Shown here: one piece after another, positions 1 through 8,882 of the stretch
Layout: every line of letters starts with the position of its first letter
How positions within the stretch are numbered: position 1 is the first letter of the stretch
NCBI RefSeq assembly: GCF_002803845.1
Contig: NZ_CP024985.1
Span: 930,001 to 994,000, forward strand
Length of the DNA stretch: 64,000 bases
Direction of reading: 5' to 3'
Origin: Streptomyces lavendulae subsp. lavendulae
Lineage (GTDB): Bacteria > Actinomycetota > Actinomycetes > Streptomycetales > Streptomycetaceae
Notes under the pieces: model-generated
Told to the model about the DNA's origin: nothing
The model's input: the letters and a program-made list of their open reading frames with translations, nothing else
The model's database searches: none
Made by a program: the position numbers and the translations under genes

Positions 1-2
1 TC

Positions 3-593
3 GTGCCGGGTTCGGACAACGACGCCACTTCCCACGACGCACCGCGCGCGGCCGCCACCGGCCCGGCCGGGATGGCCCGGGCGCTGCGGACGGCGGCGGG
101 CGGGGACACCGCGGTCATCGCGTGGACGGGCTACACGACGCCGGTCGGGGTCGGACTCGACGCGGCGGAGGGCCGGCTCGCGGAGGCCGGCGCGGTGCGG
201 CTGGCCCGGTTCACGGCCGGGCTCGACGCGGTCGGGGCGCCCGACCCGGCGCTGTTCTGCCACAGTTACGGCTCGGTGGTGTGCGGGCTCGCGGCCCGGC
301 ACACGGACGCCGCCGACATCGTGGTGTTCGGATCTCCGGGGATGCGCGCGGACGACGCCGCCGGACTGGGGACGGGTGCCCGCGTCTGGGCGGCCCGGGG
401 GCCGTCGGACTGGATCGCCAACGTGCCCAACGTGGAGTTCGCGGGGCTCGGGCACGGCACCGACCCCACCTCCCCCGCCTTCGGTGCCCGCCGGGTGCCC
501 GCCGGTGACGTGAAGGGCCACACCGGCTACTTCGCCCCGGGAACCCGGTCGCTGGCGGCCTTCGCCGCGATCGCGAAGGGAGAGGTCCGATGA
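3..593 (+). CDS. DUF1023-type alpha/beta hydrolase, 5' end outside window
   Basis: C-terminal part of an alpha/beta hydrolase of the DUF1023 type, a family common in Streptomyces and often annotated as secreted or membrane associated. A nucleophile elbow CHSYGSVV lies near residue 88 and a C-terminal KGHTGYF supplies the likely catalytic His; DPALF before the elbow and VVFGSPG after it fit the fold. The frame is open from the first full codon (GTG at 3), so the true start is most likely upstream of the window. The stop overlaps the next start (ATGA at 590-593), so it is translationally coupled to the acyltransferase. The substrate cannot be told from sequence. Confidence 0.8.
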   Translation: MPGSDNDATSHDAPRAAATGPAGMARALRTAAGGDTAVIAWTGYTTPVGVGLDAAEGRLAEAGAVRLARFTAGLDAVGAPDPALFCHSYGSVVCGLAARHTDAADIVVFGSPGMRADDAAGLGTGARVWAARGPSDWIANVPNVEFAGLGHGTDPTSPAFGARRVPAGDVKGHTGYFAPGTRSLAAFAAIAKGEVR

Positions 594-1852
594 GCGGGAC
601 GGGTACGCCGCGCACGCGGGCCCGGCTCTCGGAGGTCGCCGCGCGGATCGACCGCGGGACCCCCGCCCACCGGGACCGGGCGGTCGACGGTCTGCGCGCC
701 CTGGCCCTGCTGGCCGTGCCGACGGGGCACTGGCTGCTCGGCGGGTTCACCCTCGGCCCGGAGGGCGGGCTGCACAACGCCAGTCCGCTGTCCGCCTTCG
801 GCGCCCTGGCCCCGGCGAGCTGGGTGCTGCAGATGCTGGGCATCTTCTTCCTGGTCGGCGGGTACGCCTCGGTCCTGTCCTTCCACCGCCGCACCGGCTC
901 CACGGGGGCCTGGCTGAAGGGGCGGATGGTCCGGCTGGGGCGGCCGGTGCTCGGTGTGACGGCGGTGTGGGCGCTCGCGGCGCCGGCCCTGTACGCGGCC
1001 GGAGTGCCGGAGGCCACCCTGCGCACGGGGGCCACGCTGGTGATCCAGCCGCTGTGGTTCGTCGGGGTGTACGCGGGGGTGACCGCGCTGACCCCGTACT
1101 GCGTGCGGGCCGCCCGGCGGCTCGGCGGCTGGGCGGCGGCTCCGCTGCTGGCCTCGGTCGCGGTGGTGGACTTCCTGCGGTACGGGCCGCTGTCCGAGGC
1201 GGTGCCGTCCTGGCTGTCCGTGCTGAACGTGCTGCCGGGCTGGATGTTCGCGTACCAGCTCGGCGTCTCCTGGGGCGAGCGGCGGATCGGGCGGCGCGGG
1301 GCGTGCCTGCTGCTGGTGGGCGGGGGCGTGCTGTTCGCGGCGCTGCTGACGGTGTTCCACTACCCGGCGTCGATGGTCGGCGTACCGGGTGAGGCGCGGA
1401 CCAACTCGCACCCGCCGTCGCTGCTGGTGCTGGCGCTGGCCTCGGCCCAGTCGGGTGCGGCGATGCTGCTGCGGGACCGGCTGGCGCGGCTGCTGGCCCG
1501 GCCGGCGCTGTGGGCCCCGGTGGTGGTGGTCAACCTGTCGGCGATGACCGTCCTGTGCTGGCACCAGAGCGCCATGCTGGCGGCGGCCGTGCCCGCCTCG
1601 TTCGCGGGCGGGGCGGGCGGGGTGGCCGGGCTGACGACGGCGCCCGAGACCCTGGGGTGGATCCTGGCGCGGCTGGCGTGGATGCCGGTGTTCGCGGTGC
1701 TGCTGGTGGTCATCGCCCGCTACGCGCGCCGGTTCGAGGCTCCGCCGCAGGCGGGCGCGGGGGCGGGCGGCCGGCGGAGCCCGGTGCTGCGGCGGACCGT
1801 GGCGGGGCTGCTGGCGGCCGGGTTCGCGGTGTTCGCGCTGGGCCTGGCCTGA
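590..1852 (+). CDS. Acyltransferase family 3 membrane protein
   Basis: Integral membrane acyltransferase of 420 residues, of the family that O-acylates sugars, lipids or antibiotics using acyl-CoA. The N-terminal signature VDGLRALALLAVPTGHWLL (about residues 28-46) matches the first helix of the family, with the conserved His of TGHW, and about ten hydrophobic helices follow. The family's usual length is 350-450 residues. The start is fixed by the ATGA overlap with the upstream hydrolase. A strong hairpin lies just after the stop. The acyl acceptor is unknown; pairing with a hydrolase suggests acylation and deacylation of one substrate, which is inference. Confidence 0.85.
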   Translation: MSGTGTPRTRARLSEVAARIDRGTPAHRDRAVDGLRALALLAVPTGHWLLGGFTLGPEGGLHNASPLSAFGALAPASWVLQMLGIFFLVGGYASVLSFHRRTGSTGAWLKGRMVRLGRPVLGVTAVWALAAPALYAAGVPEATLRTGATLVIQPLWFVGVYAGVTALTPYCVRAARRLGGWAAAPLLASVAVVDFLRYGPLSEAVPSWLSVLNVLPGWMFAYQLGVSWGERRIGRRGACLLLVGGGVLFAALLTVFHYPASMVGVPGEARTNSHPPSLLVLALASAQSGAAMLLRDRLARLLARPALWAPVVVVNLSAMTVLCWHQSAMLAAAVPASFAGGAGGVAGLTTAPETLGWILARLAWMPVFAVLLVVIARYARRFEAPPQAGAGAGGRRSPVLRRTVAGLLAAGFAVFALGLA

Positions 1853-1903
1853 CGCAGGCCGGGCGGCGGGGAACCGGCCGCGCACCGGGCCCCGCTGACG
1901 ACA

Positions 1904-1935
1904 AGAGCGCCGCTCCCGAGGGGGAGCGGCGCTCT
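1904..1935. terminator. Bidirectional terminator hairpin
   Basis: A perfect 14-bp inverted repeat (AGAGCGCCGCTCCC at 1904-1917 and its complement at 1922-1935) with a 4-nt loop sits between the convergent acyltransferase and DUF350 genes. It can serve both strands. No long T-run follows, which is normal for Streptomyces. Confidence 0.85.
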
Positions 1936-1954
1936 CTTCGTGCCGTACGGGCCG

Positions 1955-2377
1955 TCAGGCGATGGACGCCGCCACGATCGCGGCGACGGCGAGGTTGCAG
2001 CAGGCCGTGACCCAGACGGCCGGGTGCGGCTCCGGGTCGACGACGATGGCGCCGAGCTTGCCCGGGGTCACCAGGTCCAGCACCAGGAAGGCCACGGCCA
2101 TCAGGACCAGGCCCAGCAGCCCGAAGGCCGCGGTGGACAGCAGTCCCTTGCCGAAGTCGTCGTACGTCGTCCAGATCGAGGTGAAGACGATGCCGCCGAT
2201 GCCCAGGAGCGCGGAGCTGAGCAGGAGGGCGGCGTTGCGGTTGCGCTCCTCCCATATCTGCTTCGGGAGCTTCCCGGGCGTCAGCACGTCCACCAGGACG
2301 ATGCCGAGGATCAGCAGGACCAGCCCGAGGGCGCCGTACGCGCTCGTGCGGCCGAGTCCGTTGACGATGTCGCTCAT
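1955..2377 (-). CDS. DUF350 family membrane protein
   Basis: 140-residue membrane protein with four predicted helices in two similar halves. Each half contains a V(D/L)xxTPGKL motif (TPGKL near residues 33 and 105), the internal duplication typical of DUF350. The family has no settled function; some members sit in membrane-stress or polyamine-related operons, but nothing here links it to either. The ATG at 2377 is followed at once by a hydrophobic helix. It is monocistronic, divergent from the GNAT/ATP-grasp gene and convergent with the acyltransferase. Confidence 0.85.
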   Translation of the reverse strand: MSDIVNGLGRTSAYGALGLVLLILGIVLVDVLTPGKLPKQIWEERNRNAALLLSSALLGIGGIVFTSIWTTYDDFGKGLLSTAAFGLLGLVLMAVAFLVLDLVTPGKLGAIVVDPEPHPAVWVTACCNLAVAAIVAASIA

Positions 2378-2484
2378 GGAGAAGCCTGTCTGGGCGTGGG
2401 TGGGATAGGGATGTGCCGAGCACGTGCCGTGGGGAGGCCGAATCTATCGCACGGCCCCGCCCCGGACCATGGGGAGGTCAGGAA

Positions 2485-4371
2485 ATGGCAAAGGTCAGAG
2501 CAGCGCGGCGCGGGGAGGCGGCAGCGCTGACCGCACTGGTCATGCGGTCCAAGGCGTACTGGGGCTACGACGCGGGGTTCCTCGCCTCGTGCGCCCCGGA
2601 GCTGGCCGTCCGCGAGGGCGAACTCGCCCTCCGGCGCATCGCGGTGGCCGAAAACGGCCCCGGGAGCCTGCTGGGGGTCGCCTCGCTGGAGGTCCTGGAA
2701 GGGGAACCGGGAGGAGCTCCGGAAGGGGAGGTGGCGCGGCTCGGGCTGCTGTTCGTGGAGCCGTCGGCCATCGGCCGGGGCGTCGGGCGGCTGCTGTACC
2801 GGGACGTCCTCGGCCGGGCCGCCGCGCTGGGAGTGCGCCGCCTGCTGATCGACTCCGATCCGCACGCGGTGGGCTTCTACCGGGCGATGGGCGCGGTGGC
2901 CTCGGCCGGGGCGCCGCCGGGGCTGGTGCGCTTCGAGACGGCTCCGGCGGTCCTCGCCGGCTGGGCGCGGGCCTGGACGGGCGGGACCCCCGCGGTGCAC
3001 CTGGGCAACGTGGCGGAGTTCAACGCCCAGTTCGCCGATGCCTCGGTGGGCGGGGAGCCGCGGGCCGCGCACGACTACGCCTGCCTCGCCGCGTTCTACA
3101 GCCCCTGCCCGGCCGCCCTGGTGCTGCCGCGGGCGGTGCCGCCGGGATGGGTCCGGTTGGTCGGACGGCAGTTGGGCTGGGGGCCCGGGGTGGAGGTCCT
3201 CGACGGGCTGGCCGAGCGGGACCCGGGCCTGTCGGAGGCCGTCCTGGCCCGGCCGGAGCTGGCCCGGCGGGTGACGGGGCGCGGGCTGCCCCTCGTACCG
3301 TGGGGGCGGACGGAGCCGTACGGGCGGCTCGCCGGGCTGCCGTGGCGGCCGCGGGACCTGCGCTACGAGTCGAAGTCGGCGGCGCACGCCCTGTTCGCCC
3401 GGATCCTGGCCGGCGGCGGGCACCCGGGGATCGCGCTCCCCGCGCAGTGGCGGGCCGCGCACCGGTGGGCGGCCGTACGGACGGTGCGGGCGCGGGCCCG
3501 GGCGGGGCTGGGCACGGTGCTCAAGTCGGAGCACGGCGTCGGGGGTTCGGGCACCAGGGTGGTGACCCCCGCCCGGATCCGGGCGGCGGGCGGGGCGCGG
3601 GCGGCGCTGCGCGGGCTGCCGCGCGGGCCGCTGCTGGTGGAGGAGTACGTGCCGGGCCCGTCGCGCGGGCCCCGGGACCTGACGTACGACGGGTTCGTGG
3701 ACGGGGAGGGCCGCCCGCACGAGGTCGGGGCGGCGGTGATGGAGGTGGTCGACGGGGCGTACCGGGGCGCGACGGTGGGGCCCGGGGTGGTGCCCGCCGC
3801 GCTGGAGGGGCCGCTGCTGGCCTTCGGGGCGGCGGTCGGGCGGGAGCTGGCGGCTTCGGGCTACCGGGGCTGGTTCGACGTGGACTTCGTGGTCGACGCG
3901 ACGGGGCGGCCGGCGCCGACCGAGACCAACCTGCGGCTCACCGGCCCTTCGGTGGCCTTCATGGTGGCGGCCCGGCTCGACGTGCTGCGGGGCGCGGGGC
4001 ACCTCGTACGGATCGTGGACCGGGTGGAGCTGGGCGCGCGGCTGCCGGAAGGGCAGGTGGAGCTGCTGTGCGCGGACCTCGTGGAGGCCTGCGCCGGATC
4101 GGGGGCGGTGTTCGTGCCGGCCATCGTGACCGGGGCCTTCGATCCGGCGCCGTGGATCGGGGTGCTGCTCGCCGCGCGCGACGGCGGGACGCTGGACGCG
4201 GCCGAGGCGCTGGTGCGGGCGGGAGCGCTCGCGGTCGGGTCGGGTTTCGAGGGCTTCTCCGGCGCGGTGGACGGCTCCGACGCGGCGGACCGGGCCCGAG
4301 CCCGTCCCGGCCGCCGCCCGGCCGGTCAGTCGTCGAAGTCGAAGGGCGAGCGCGGCCTGCGGAGCAGGTAG
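2485..4371 (+). CDS. GNAT acetyltransferase fused to an ATP-grasp domain
   Basis: 628-residue two-domain protein. Residues about 1-150 are a GNAT N-acetyltransferase with the acetyl-CoA loop AIGRGVGRLL near residue 95 and the C-terminal HAVGFYRAMGA strand. Residues about 290-600 are ATP-grasp-like: VLKSEHGVGGSGT (ATP lid), LLVEEYVPG, TYDGFVD, GWFDVDFVVD and the metal-binding ETNLRLTG. ATP-grasp enzymes join a carboxylate to an amine through an acyl-phosphate, so the fusion could ligate and acetylate one small peptide or amino acid; this is inference. ATG 2485 is chosen because GGGGAGG lies 7 nt upstream; the frame is open to 2413 without a ribosome site. Its end overlaps the convergent adenylation-like gene by 46 bp. 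No exact characterised homologue is recognised. Confidence 0.8.
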   Translation: MAKVRAARRGEAAALTALVMRSKAYWGYDAGFLASCAPELAVREGELALRRIAVAENGPGSLLGVASLEVLEGEPGGAPEGEVARLGLLFVEPSAIGRGVGRLLYRDVLGRAAALGVRRLLIDSDPHAVGFYRAMGAVASAGAPPGLVRFETAPAVLAGWARAWTGGTPAVHLGNVAEFNAQFADASVGGEPRAAHDYACLAAFYSPCPAALVLPRAVPPGWVRLVGRQLGWGPGVEVLDGLAERDPGLSEAVLARPELARRVTGRGLPLVPWGRTEPYGRLAGLPWRPRDLRYESKSAAHALFARILAGGGHPGIALPAQWRAAHRWAAVRTVRARARAGLGTVLKSEHGVGGSGTRVVTPARIRAAGGARAALRGLPRGPLLVEEYVPGPSRGPRDLTYDGFVDGEGRPHEVGAAVMEVVDGAYRGATVGPGVVPAALEGPLLAFGAAVGRELAASGYRGWFDVDFVVDATGRPAPTETNLRLTGPSVAFMVAARLDVLRGAGHLVRIVDRVELGARLPEGQVELLCADLVEACAGSGAVFVPAIVTGAFDPAPWIGVLLAARDGGTLDAAEALVRAGALAVGSGFEGFSGAVDGSDAADRARARPGRRPAGQSSKSKGERGLRSR

Positions 4372-6344
4372 CAGGCCACGATCAGGCCCGCGATCATCAG
4401 CGGGACGTTGAAGGTGTAGACGAGGGCGGCCTGGCGCGGCCAGTCGTGTTTGGCCGCCAGCCGGTAGAGGTTGTCCTGGGGCCACCAGGCGAGCAGCAGG
4501 TAGGACGCCGACAGGTGGGCGGCGGTGGTCAGGGCCCGTCCCCGGCCGTGGCGGAGCATCCTCCTGCGGCCGCCGAACAGGAACAGCACGCCGGCCGCGA
4601 AGGCGGCGCTCTCGCACACGTAGAGGACGAAGAAGAGGAACGACCACGGGAGCGGCACCCCCGTGAGGTCGGTGGATCCGGGCCACAGCGCCGAGGTGAG
4701 CGCCAGGGTCCCCACGGTCAGCGGCAGGGCGAGGCAGCCCGCGGCGCAGCCGGGAGACAAGGACTCCCCGGCGGAGCCCGTCTTGCCGCTGCGCGCGGGG
4801 ACCAGCGCGGACCCGGCCACCGCCGGGCGGTCCCGGGCGGGCAGCGGCACGGCCGCCCGGTCCTCCTGGCCGGCCCGGGTACGGGGCAGGGCGCGCAGCC
4901 GGACCAGCCGGGTCGGGGTTTCGTCGGGGCCGGTCCCCGGCTTCAGGTGCGCGGTCAGGGTCTCCAGGCCGACCCGGTCCCCGTCGCGGAGCCACAGGGG
5001 GTCGCCGGGGGGCGGGGCCACGTAGGCGACGAGCCGTTCGCGGGTCCCCGAGGTCACGCGGGCCACGACTGCGGCGCCGAAGGCGGGGTGGGTGCGGATC
5101 CGGGACTCGACGGTGTGCGGGTCGAGGTGGGCGCCCCAGTCCAGGGTGATCCGGTCGCGCAGCCGCCCGCCGAACTCCAGGAGCCCGTCGGAGCGCAGGA
5201 CGGCGAGGTCACCGGTCGCGACGGGGTCGCCGCCGGGCGGGGTGAGGAGGAGCTCCCCGTCGCGCAGGCCGGCGCGGAAGCCCGGGAAGGGCGTGCCGAG
5301 GAGGGCGATCCGTTCGGGGGTGTCCAGCGGGCCGGGCAGCTGCGGGAGTTCGAAGGAGGTCCCGGCGCCGGCGGTCTCGGTCGGGCCGTAGACGTTGAGG
5401 ACGCGGGCGCCGGGGCGCAACCGGTCCTGGAGGGCCGCCTGTTCGTCGAGGTAGAGCCGGTCCCCCGTGATGGTGAGCAGCCGCACGTCGGCGAAGGCGG
5501 GGTCGGGTTCGCGGCGGGGCCGGGGGACGGAGAGCGGGGCGGGCCGGTCGTCGCGGACCATGAGCTCCACGGCGGTCGCCGGGTCGGTGTGCAGGACGCT
5601 GACGTGCCGGTCCCGGACGGCGTCGAGGAGGTCGTGGGCCCCGCGGCCGGCGCCCTCGGGCAGGACGAGGGCGCCGCCGGAGCACAGGGGGCGGGTCCAG
5701 CCGGCGGCGAAGGCGGTGATGTCGGGGCCGCCGCTGAACAGGTGGCGGTCGCGCGGGGTGAGCCGGGCGGCTTCGGTCCAGCCGTCGTGGGCGGCGAGCA
5801 GCAGTTCGTGGCCGACGCGGACCGGACGCGGCCGGGCCGCGCCGGTGAACAGGACGGCCGCGTCGCGGTCCTGGGCGGTGCGGTCGGGCGCGGTGGCGGG
5901 CCGCCCGGCGATCCGGCCGGCCTCCTCGTCGACGGCGACGGTCCGCTGCCCCTCGGGCAGGCCGAGGCCGGCCGCCCGGCGGCCGCTGTCGGTGAGCAGG
6001 AGGAACGGGGGCAGGGCGGCGAGCATGCCGCGGGCGGTGCGCGGGTCGTCCACGGCGACGAGGGTGTAGGTGGCGCCCGCCTTGAGGGTGGCGAGGAGGC
6101 AGACGGGGAGTGCGGGCCGGGCGCCCACGGCGATGGCGACGAGGCCGCCCGCGGGCAGGGCCCCGTCCAGCAGGTGGTGGGCCAACCGGTTTGCCCGGGC
6201 GTCGAGTTCGCCGTAGGAGAGTTCCTCGGGGCCGTGGAGGACGGCGGGGGCGTCGGGTGCGTCGCGGGCGAGTTCCTCGAAACGCCGCAGGACGGTGTCC
6301 GCGGTGGGTCGGTGCGGGCGGGCGGGCGGTGATGCCTGCGTCAT
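4326..6344 (-). CDS. Degenerate adenylation-domain protein with C-terminal membrane domain
   Basis: 672-residue protein. Residues about 15-500 resemble an AMP-binding (NRPS adenylation) domain: LSYGELDARANRLAHHL near 42, YGPTET near 320 and TGDL near 376 are kept. The A3 phosphate loop, normally SGTTGxPK, reads FTGAARPRPVRV (about 166-177), and the A10 lysine of NGKxDR is Gln (RAGQEDR, about 491-497). Adenylation by the usual mechanism is therefore doubtful. From about 520 to the C-terminus are four hydrophobic segments including SFLFFVLYVCESAAF and LMIAGLIVACYLL. ATG 6344 gives the N-terminus expected for the fold. It is divergent from the ABC exporter (148 bp apart) and convergent with the GNAT/ATP-grasp gene. 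It may bind an acyl or amino acid ligand without activating it. Confidence 0.75.
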   Translation of the reverse strand: MTQASPPARPHRPTADTVLRRFEELARDAPDAPAVLHGPEELSYGELDARANRLAHHLLDGALPAGGLVAIAVGARPALPVCLLATLKAGATYTLVAVDDPRTARGMLAALPPFLLLTDSGRRAAGLGLPEGQRTVAVDEEAGRIAGRPATAPDRTAQDRDAAVLFTGAARPRPVRVGHELLLAAHDGWTEAARLTPRDRHLFSGGPDITAFAAGWTRPLCSGGALVLPEGAGRGAHDLLDAVRDRHVSVLHTDPATAVELMVRDDRPAPLSVPRPRREPDPAFADVRLLTITGDRLYLDEQAALQDRLRPGARVLNVYGPTETAGAGTSFELPQLPGPLDTPERIALLGTPFPGFRAGLRDGELLLTPPGGDPVATGDLAVLRSDGLLEFGGRLRDRITLDWGAHLDPHTVESRIRTHPAFGAAVVARVTSGTRERLVAYVAPPPGDPLWLRDGDRVGLETLTAHLKPGTGPDETPTRLVRLRALPRTRAGQEDRAAVPLPARDRPAVAGSALVPARSGKTGSAGESLSPGCAAGCLALPLTVGTLALTSALWPGSTDLTGVPLPWSFLFFVLYVCESAAFAAGVLFLFGGRRRMLRHGRGRALTTAAHLSASYLLLAWWPQDNLYRLAAKHDWPRQAALVYTFNVPLMIAGLIVACYLLRRPRSPFDFDD

Positions 6345-6453
6345 CACCCGATGATGCCACCGACGGGCGACCGGGGGCGAGGGTTGTGAACATCCTTGGA
6401 AACCAGTTGAGTTGGCGGAGTCGGCACCCGTGCGGGGGGTCCGGACCGGTTCC

Positions 6454-6491
6454 TTGACCTGAAGTCCGGTTGAGGTCCTAGCGTGGCACCC
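6454..6491 (+). promoter_or_regulatory. MerR-type promoter of the ABC exporter, probably leaderless
   Basis: TTGACC (6454-6459) and TAGCGT (6479-6484) are 19 bp apart, longer than the usual 17 and typical of MerR-regulated promoters. The spacer holds an imperfect palindrome with GACCT at 6456-6460 and AGGTC at 6473-6477. The -10 ends 7 nt before ATG 6492, so the mRNA probably starts at the ATG. The same design occurs before the MerR-like gene at 8921: TTGACCT, seven bases, GG, one base, TGAGG, one base, CC, then 13 nt to the ATG. TTGACC is exactly 38 nt before the ATG in both. Confidence 0.7.
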
Positions 6492-8408
6492 ATGGACATG
6501 GAAGTCACCGCCTGGCATTCGCTGCACAGCGCGATCAACGCCCAGCAGGACAAGCGTCCCCTCTCCCGGGCGAGCCTGCGCCGGATCGCCGCCTTCGCCC
6601 GCCCGCACCGGCGCGGGCTGGTCTCCTTCCTGCTGCTCAGCGTGGTGGGCGCGCTCCTGGCGGTGGCCACTCCGCTGCTGGCGAGCCGGATCGTGGACGC
6701 GATCGTGCGGGGCGGGGACAGTTCGGCCGTCACCCGGCTCGCCCTGCTCATCGCGCTGATCGCGGTCGCCGAGGCGGGGCTCGGCCTGCTGACCCGCAAG
6801 CTGTCGGCCACCCTCGGCGAGGGCCTGATCCTGGACCTGCGGACGGCGGTCTTCGACCACGTCCAGCGGATGCCGGTGGCCTTCTTCACCCGGACCCGGA
6901 CGGGCGCACTGGTCAGCCGCCTCAACAACGATGTGATCGGGGCCCAGCGGGCGTTCAGCAACACCCTGTCCGGGGTGGTCTCCAACACGGTGACGCTGCT
7001 GCTGACGCTGGGGGTGATGCTCACCATCTCCTGGCAGATCACCCTGCTGGCCCTGGTGCTGCTCCCGGTGTTCGTGCTGCCGGCCCGGCGGATGGGTGCC
7101 CGGATGGCGGCGATGCAGCGCGAGGCCTCGGCGCTGAACGCCGCGATGGGCACGCAGATGACGGAACGCTTCTCCGCCCCGGGCGCCACCCTGGTCAAGC
7201 TGTTCGGGCGGCCCGCCGACGAGTCCGCCGAGTTCGCGGCGCGTGCGGCCCGGGTACGGGACATCGGGATCCGTACGGCGATGGCCCAGTCGGCGTTCAT
7301 CACCGCGCTGACCCTGGTCTCCGCGCTCGCCCTCGCCCTGGTCTACGGCCTCGGCGGGCACTTCGCCCTGCGCGGCACCCTGGAGCCCGGTTCCGTCGTC
7401 GCGCTCGCCCTGCTGCTGACCCGGCTGTACGCGCCCCTGACCGCACTGGCGGGGGCCCGGGTGGAGGTGATGAGCGCCATGGTCAGCTTCGAGCGGGTCT
7501 TCGAGATCCTCGACCTGAAGCCGCTGATCGACCAGAAGCCCGACGCCCGCCGGGTGCCCGACGGGCCGGTGGCGGTGGAGTTCGAGCGCGTCTCCTTCGC
7601 CTACCCCTCCGCCGACAAGGTCTCCCTCGCCTCCCTGGAGGAGGTGGCCGCCCTGGACCGGCGGGGCGGCGGCCGGGTGCTGCACGAGGTGTCCTTCCGC
7701 GCCGAGCCCGGCCGGATGATCGCCCTCGTCGGCTCGTCCGGCGCCGGGAAGTCGACGATCGCCCAGCTGCTGCCGCGCCTGTACGACGCCGACGCGGGCA
7801 CGGTCCGCCTCGGCGGGGTCGACGTACGGGACCTCACGGCCGACTCCATCCGCGAGACGCTCGGCATGGTCACCCAGGACGGGCACCTCTTCCACGAGTC
7901 GGTACGGGCCAACCTGCTGCTGGCCCGGCCCACGGCCACCGAGGAGGAGATCTGGGAGGCGCTGCGCCGCTCCCGCCTGGACGGGCTCGTCGCATCCCTC
8001 CCCGACGGCCTGGACACCGTCGTCGGGGAGCGCGGCTACCGGCTCTCGGGCGGCGAACGGCAGCGGCTGACCATCGCCCGGCTGCTGCTGGCCCGGCAGC
8101 GGGTGGTCATCCTCGACGAGGCCACCGCCCACCTGGACTCCACCTCCGAGGCGGCGGTCCAGGAGGCCCTCGCCGAGGCGCTGGCCGGCCGGACCGCCGT
8201 GGTGATCGCGCACCGGCTGTCGACGGTGCAGGCGGCCGATCTGATCCTCGTCGTCGAGGAGGGCCGGATCGTGGAACGCGGGACGCACGAGGAGCTGCTG
8301 GCGGCCCGCGGCCGGTACGAGGAGCTGTACCGCACGCAGTTCGCCGCGCGCGACACGCAAACCCGCCGCCCCCTGACGGACGGCACGGCGGCGGCCCCGG
8401 GCGCATGA
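6492..8408 (+). CDS. ABC exporter, fused permease and ATPase
   Basis: 638-residue half-transporter of the exporter (MsbA/MDR) type that works as a dimer in the membrane. About six helices span residues 35-310, followed by a nucleotide-binding domain with Walker A GSSGAGKST, Q-loop TQDGHLF, signature LSGGERQR, Walker B VVILDEATAHLD and H-loop IAHRLST. An insertion between the permease and Walker A (LEEVAALDRRGGGR) is slightly unusual. ATG 6492 is chosen because the promoter predicts a leaderless transcript; GTG 6483, which has GAGG 7 nt upstream, is the alternative. A 13-bp hairpin follows the stop. The shared promoter suggests control by the MerR/beta-clamp regulator, as for a drug- or metabolite-responsive efflux pump. 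Confidence 0.9.
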   Translation: MDMEVTAWHSLHSAINAQQDKRPLSRASLRRIAAFARPHRRGLVSFLLLSVVGALLAVATPLLASRIVDAIVRGGDSSAVTRLALLIALIAVAEAGLGLLTRKLSATLGEGLILDLRTAVFDHVQRMPVAFFTRTRTGALVSRLNNDVIGAQRAFSNTLSGVVSNTVTLLLTLGVMLTISWQITLLALVLLPVFVLPARRMGARMAAMQREASALNAAMGTQMTERFSAPGATLVKLFGRPADESAEFAARAARVRDIGIRTAMAQSAFITALTLVSALALALVYGLGGHFALRGTLEPGSVVALALLLTRLYAPLTALAGARVEVMSAMVSFERVFEILDLKPLIDQKPDARRVPDGPVAVEFERVSFAYPSADKVSLASLEEVAALDRRGGGRVLHEVSFRAEPGRMIALVGSSGAGKSTIAQLLPRLYDADAGTVRLGGVDVRDLTADSIRETLGMVTQDGHLFHESVRANLLLARPTATEEEIWEALRRSRLDGLVASLPDGLDTVVGERGYRLSGGERQRLTIARLLLARQRVVILDEATAHLDSTSEAAVQEALAEALAGRTAVVIAHRLSTVQAADLILVVEEGRIVERGTHEELLAARGRYEELYRTQFAARDTQTRRPLTDGTAAAPGA

Positions 8409-8416
8409 TGCCGAAG

Positions 8417-8445
8417 GGCCCGCGCGCCGCCTCGGCGCGCGGGCC
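8417..8445 (+). terminator. Terminator or attenuator hairpin after the ABC exporter
   Basis: A 13-bp perfect stem (GGCCCGCGCGCCG at 8417-8429 and its complement at 8433-8445) with a 3-nt loop begins 9 bp after the exporter stop and ends 25 bp before the VOC gene. It may end the exporter transcript or reduce read-through into the VOC gene. Confidence 0.75.
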
Positions 8446-8470
8446 GGTCCGCTACCGAGGGGAGCCCGTC

Positions 8471-8860
8471 ATGGACGTCAAGCTCGAACTGGTCGCCGTC
8501 CCGGTCACCGATGTCGACCGGGCCAAGGCCTTCTACGAACGGATCGGCTTCCACGCCGACCACGACGTCACCGTCAGCGAGGAGATCCGCTTCGTCCAGC
8601 TGACCCCGCCCGGGTCGGCCTGCTCCATCGCCATCGGCAAGGGGCTCACCCGGATGATCCCGGGGTCGCTGGACAACATGCAGGTGGTCGTCGCCGACAT
8701 CGAGGAGGCCTACGCGGACCTGCGCGGCCGGGGCGTGGAGGTGACGGAGATCCAGGACATGCCGTGGGGTTCCTTCGTGTACTTCTCCGATCCGGACGGC
8801 AACGGGTGGGCCGTCCAGCAGACCACCCCGCGGCCGGGGCCGCCGGAGCCCGCGGCCTGA
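8471..8860 (+). CDS. VOC (glyoxalase/bleomycin-resistance fold) protein
   Basis: 129-residue single-unit vicinal oxygen chelate protein. Its paired beta-alpha-beta modules are marked by LVAVPVTDVDRAKAFYERIGF at the N-terminus and YFSDPDGNGWAVQQTT at the C-terminus, the latter carrying the conserved DPDGN turn. Such proteins are metal-dependent enzymes (lyases, dioxygenases) or bind and sequester antibiotics such as bleomycin. ATG 8471 has CGAGGGGAG just upstream; the frame is open further upstream but runs through the hairpin. It lies between an exporter and a MerR regulator, so a resistance or detoxification role is plausible but inferred. Confidence 0.85.
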   Translation: MDVKLELVAVPVTDVDRAKAFYERIGFHADHDVTVSEEIRFVQLTPPGSACSIAIGKGLTRMIPGSLDNMQVVVADIEEAYADLRGRGVEVTEIQDMPWGSFVYFSDPDGNGWAVQQTTPRPGPPEPAA

Positions 8861-8882
8861 CCGTCGGATCCGCCCTCCGGGT

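Noticed and set aside
2413..2484. Longer start for the GNAT/ATP-grasp protein
   Set aside because: The extra residues have no ribosome site and do not belong to the GNAT fold; GGGGAGG precedes ATG 2485.
2424..6332. Very long open frame of 1302 codons on the plus strand
   Set aside because: It is an Arg/Gly/Ala-rich shadow of the GNAT/ATP-grasp gene and the antisense of the adenylation-like gene; no domain is recognisable and long false frames are expected at this GC content.
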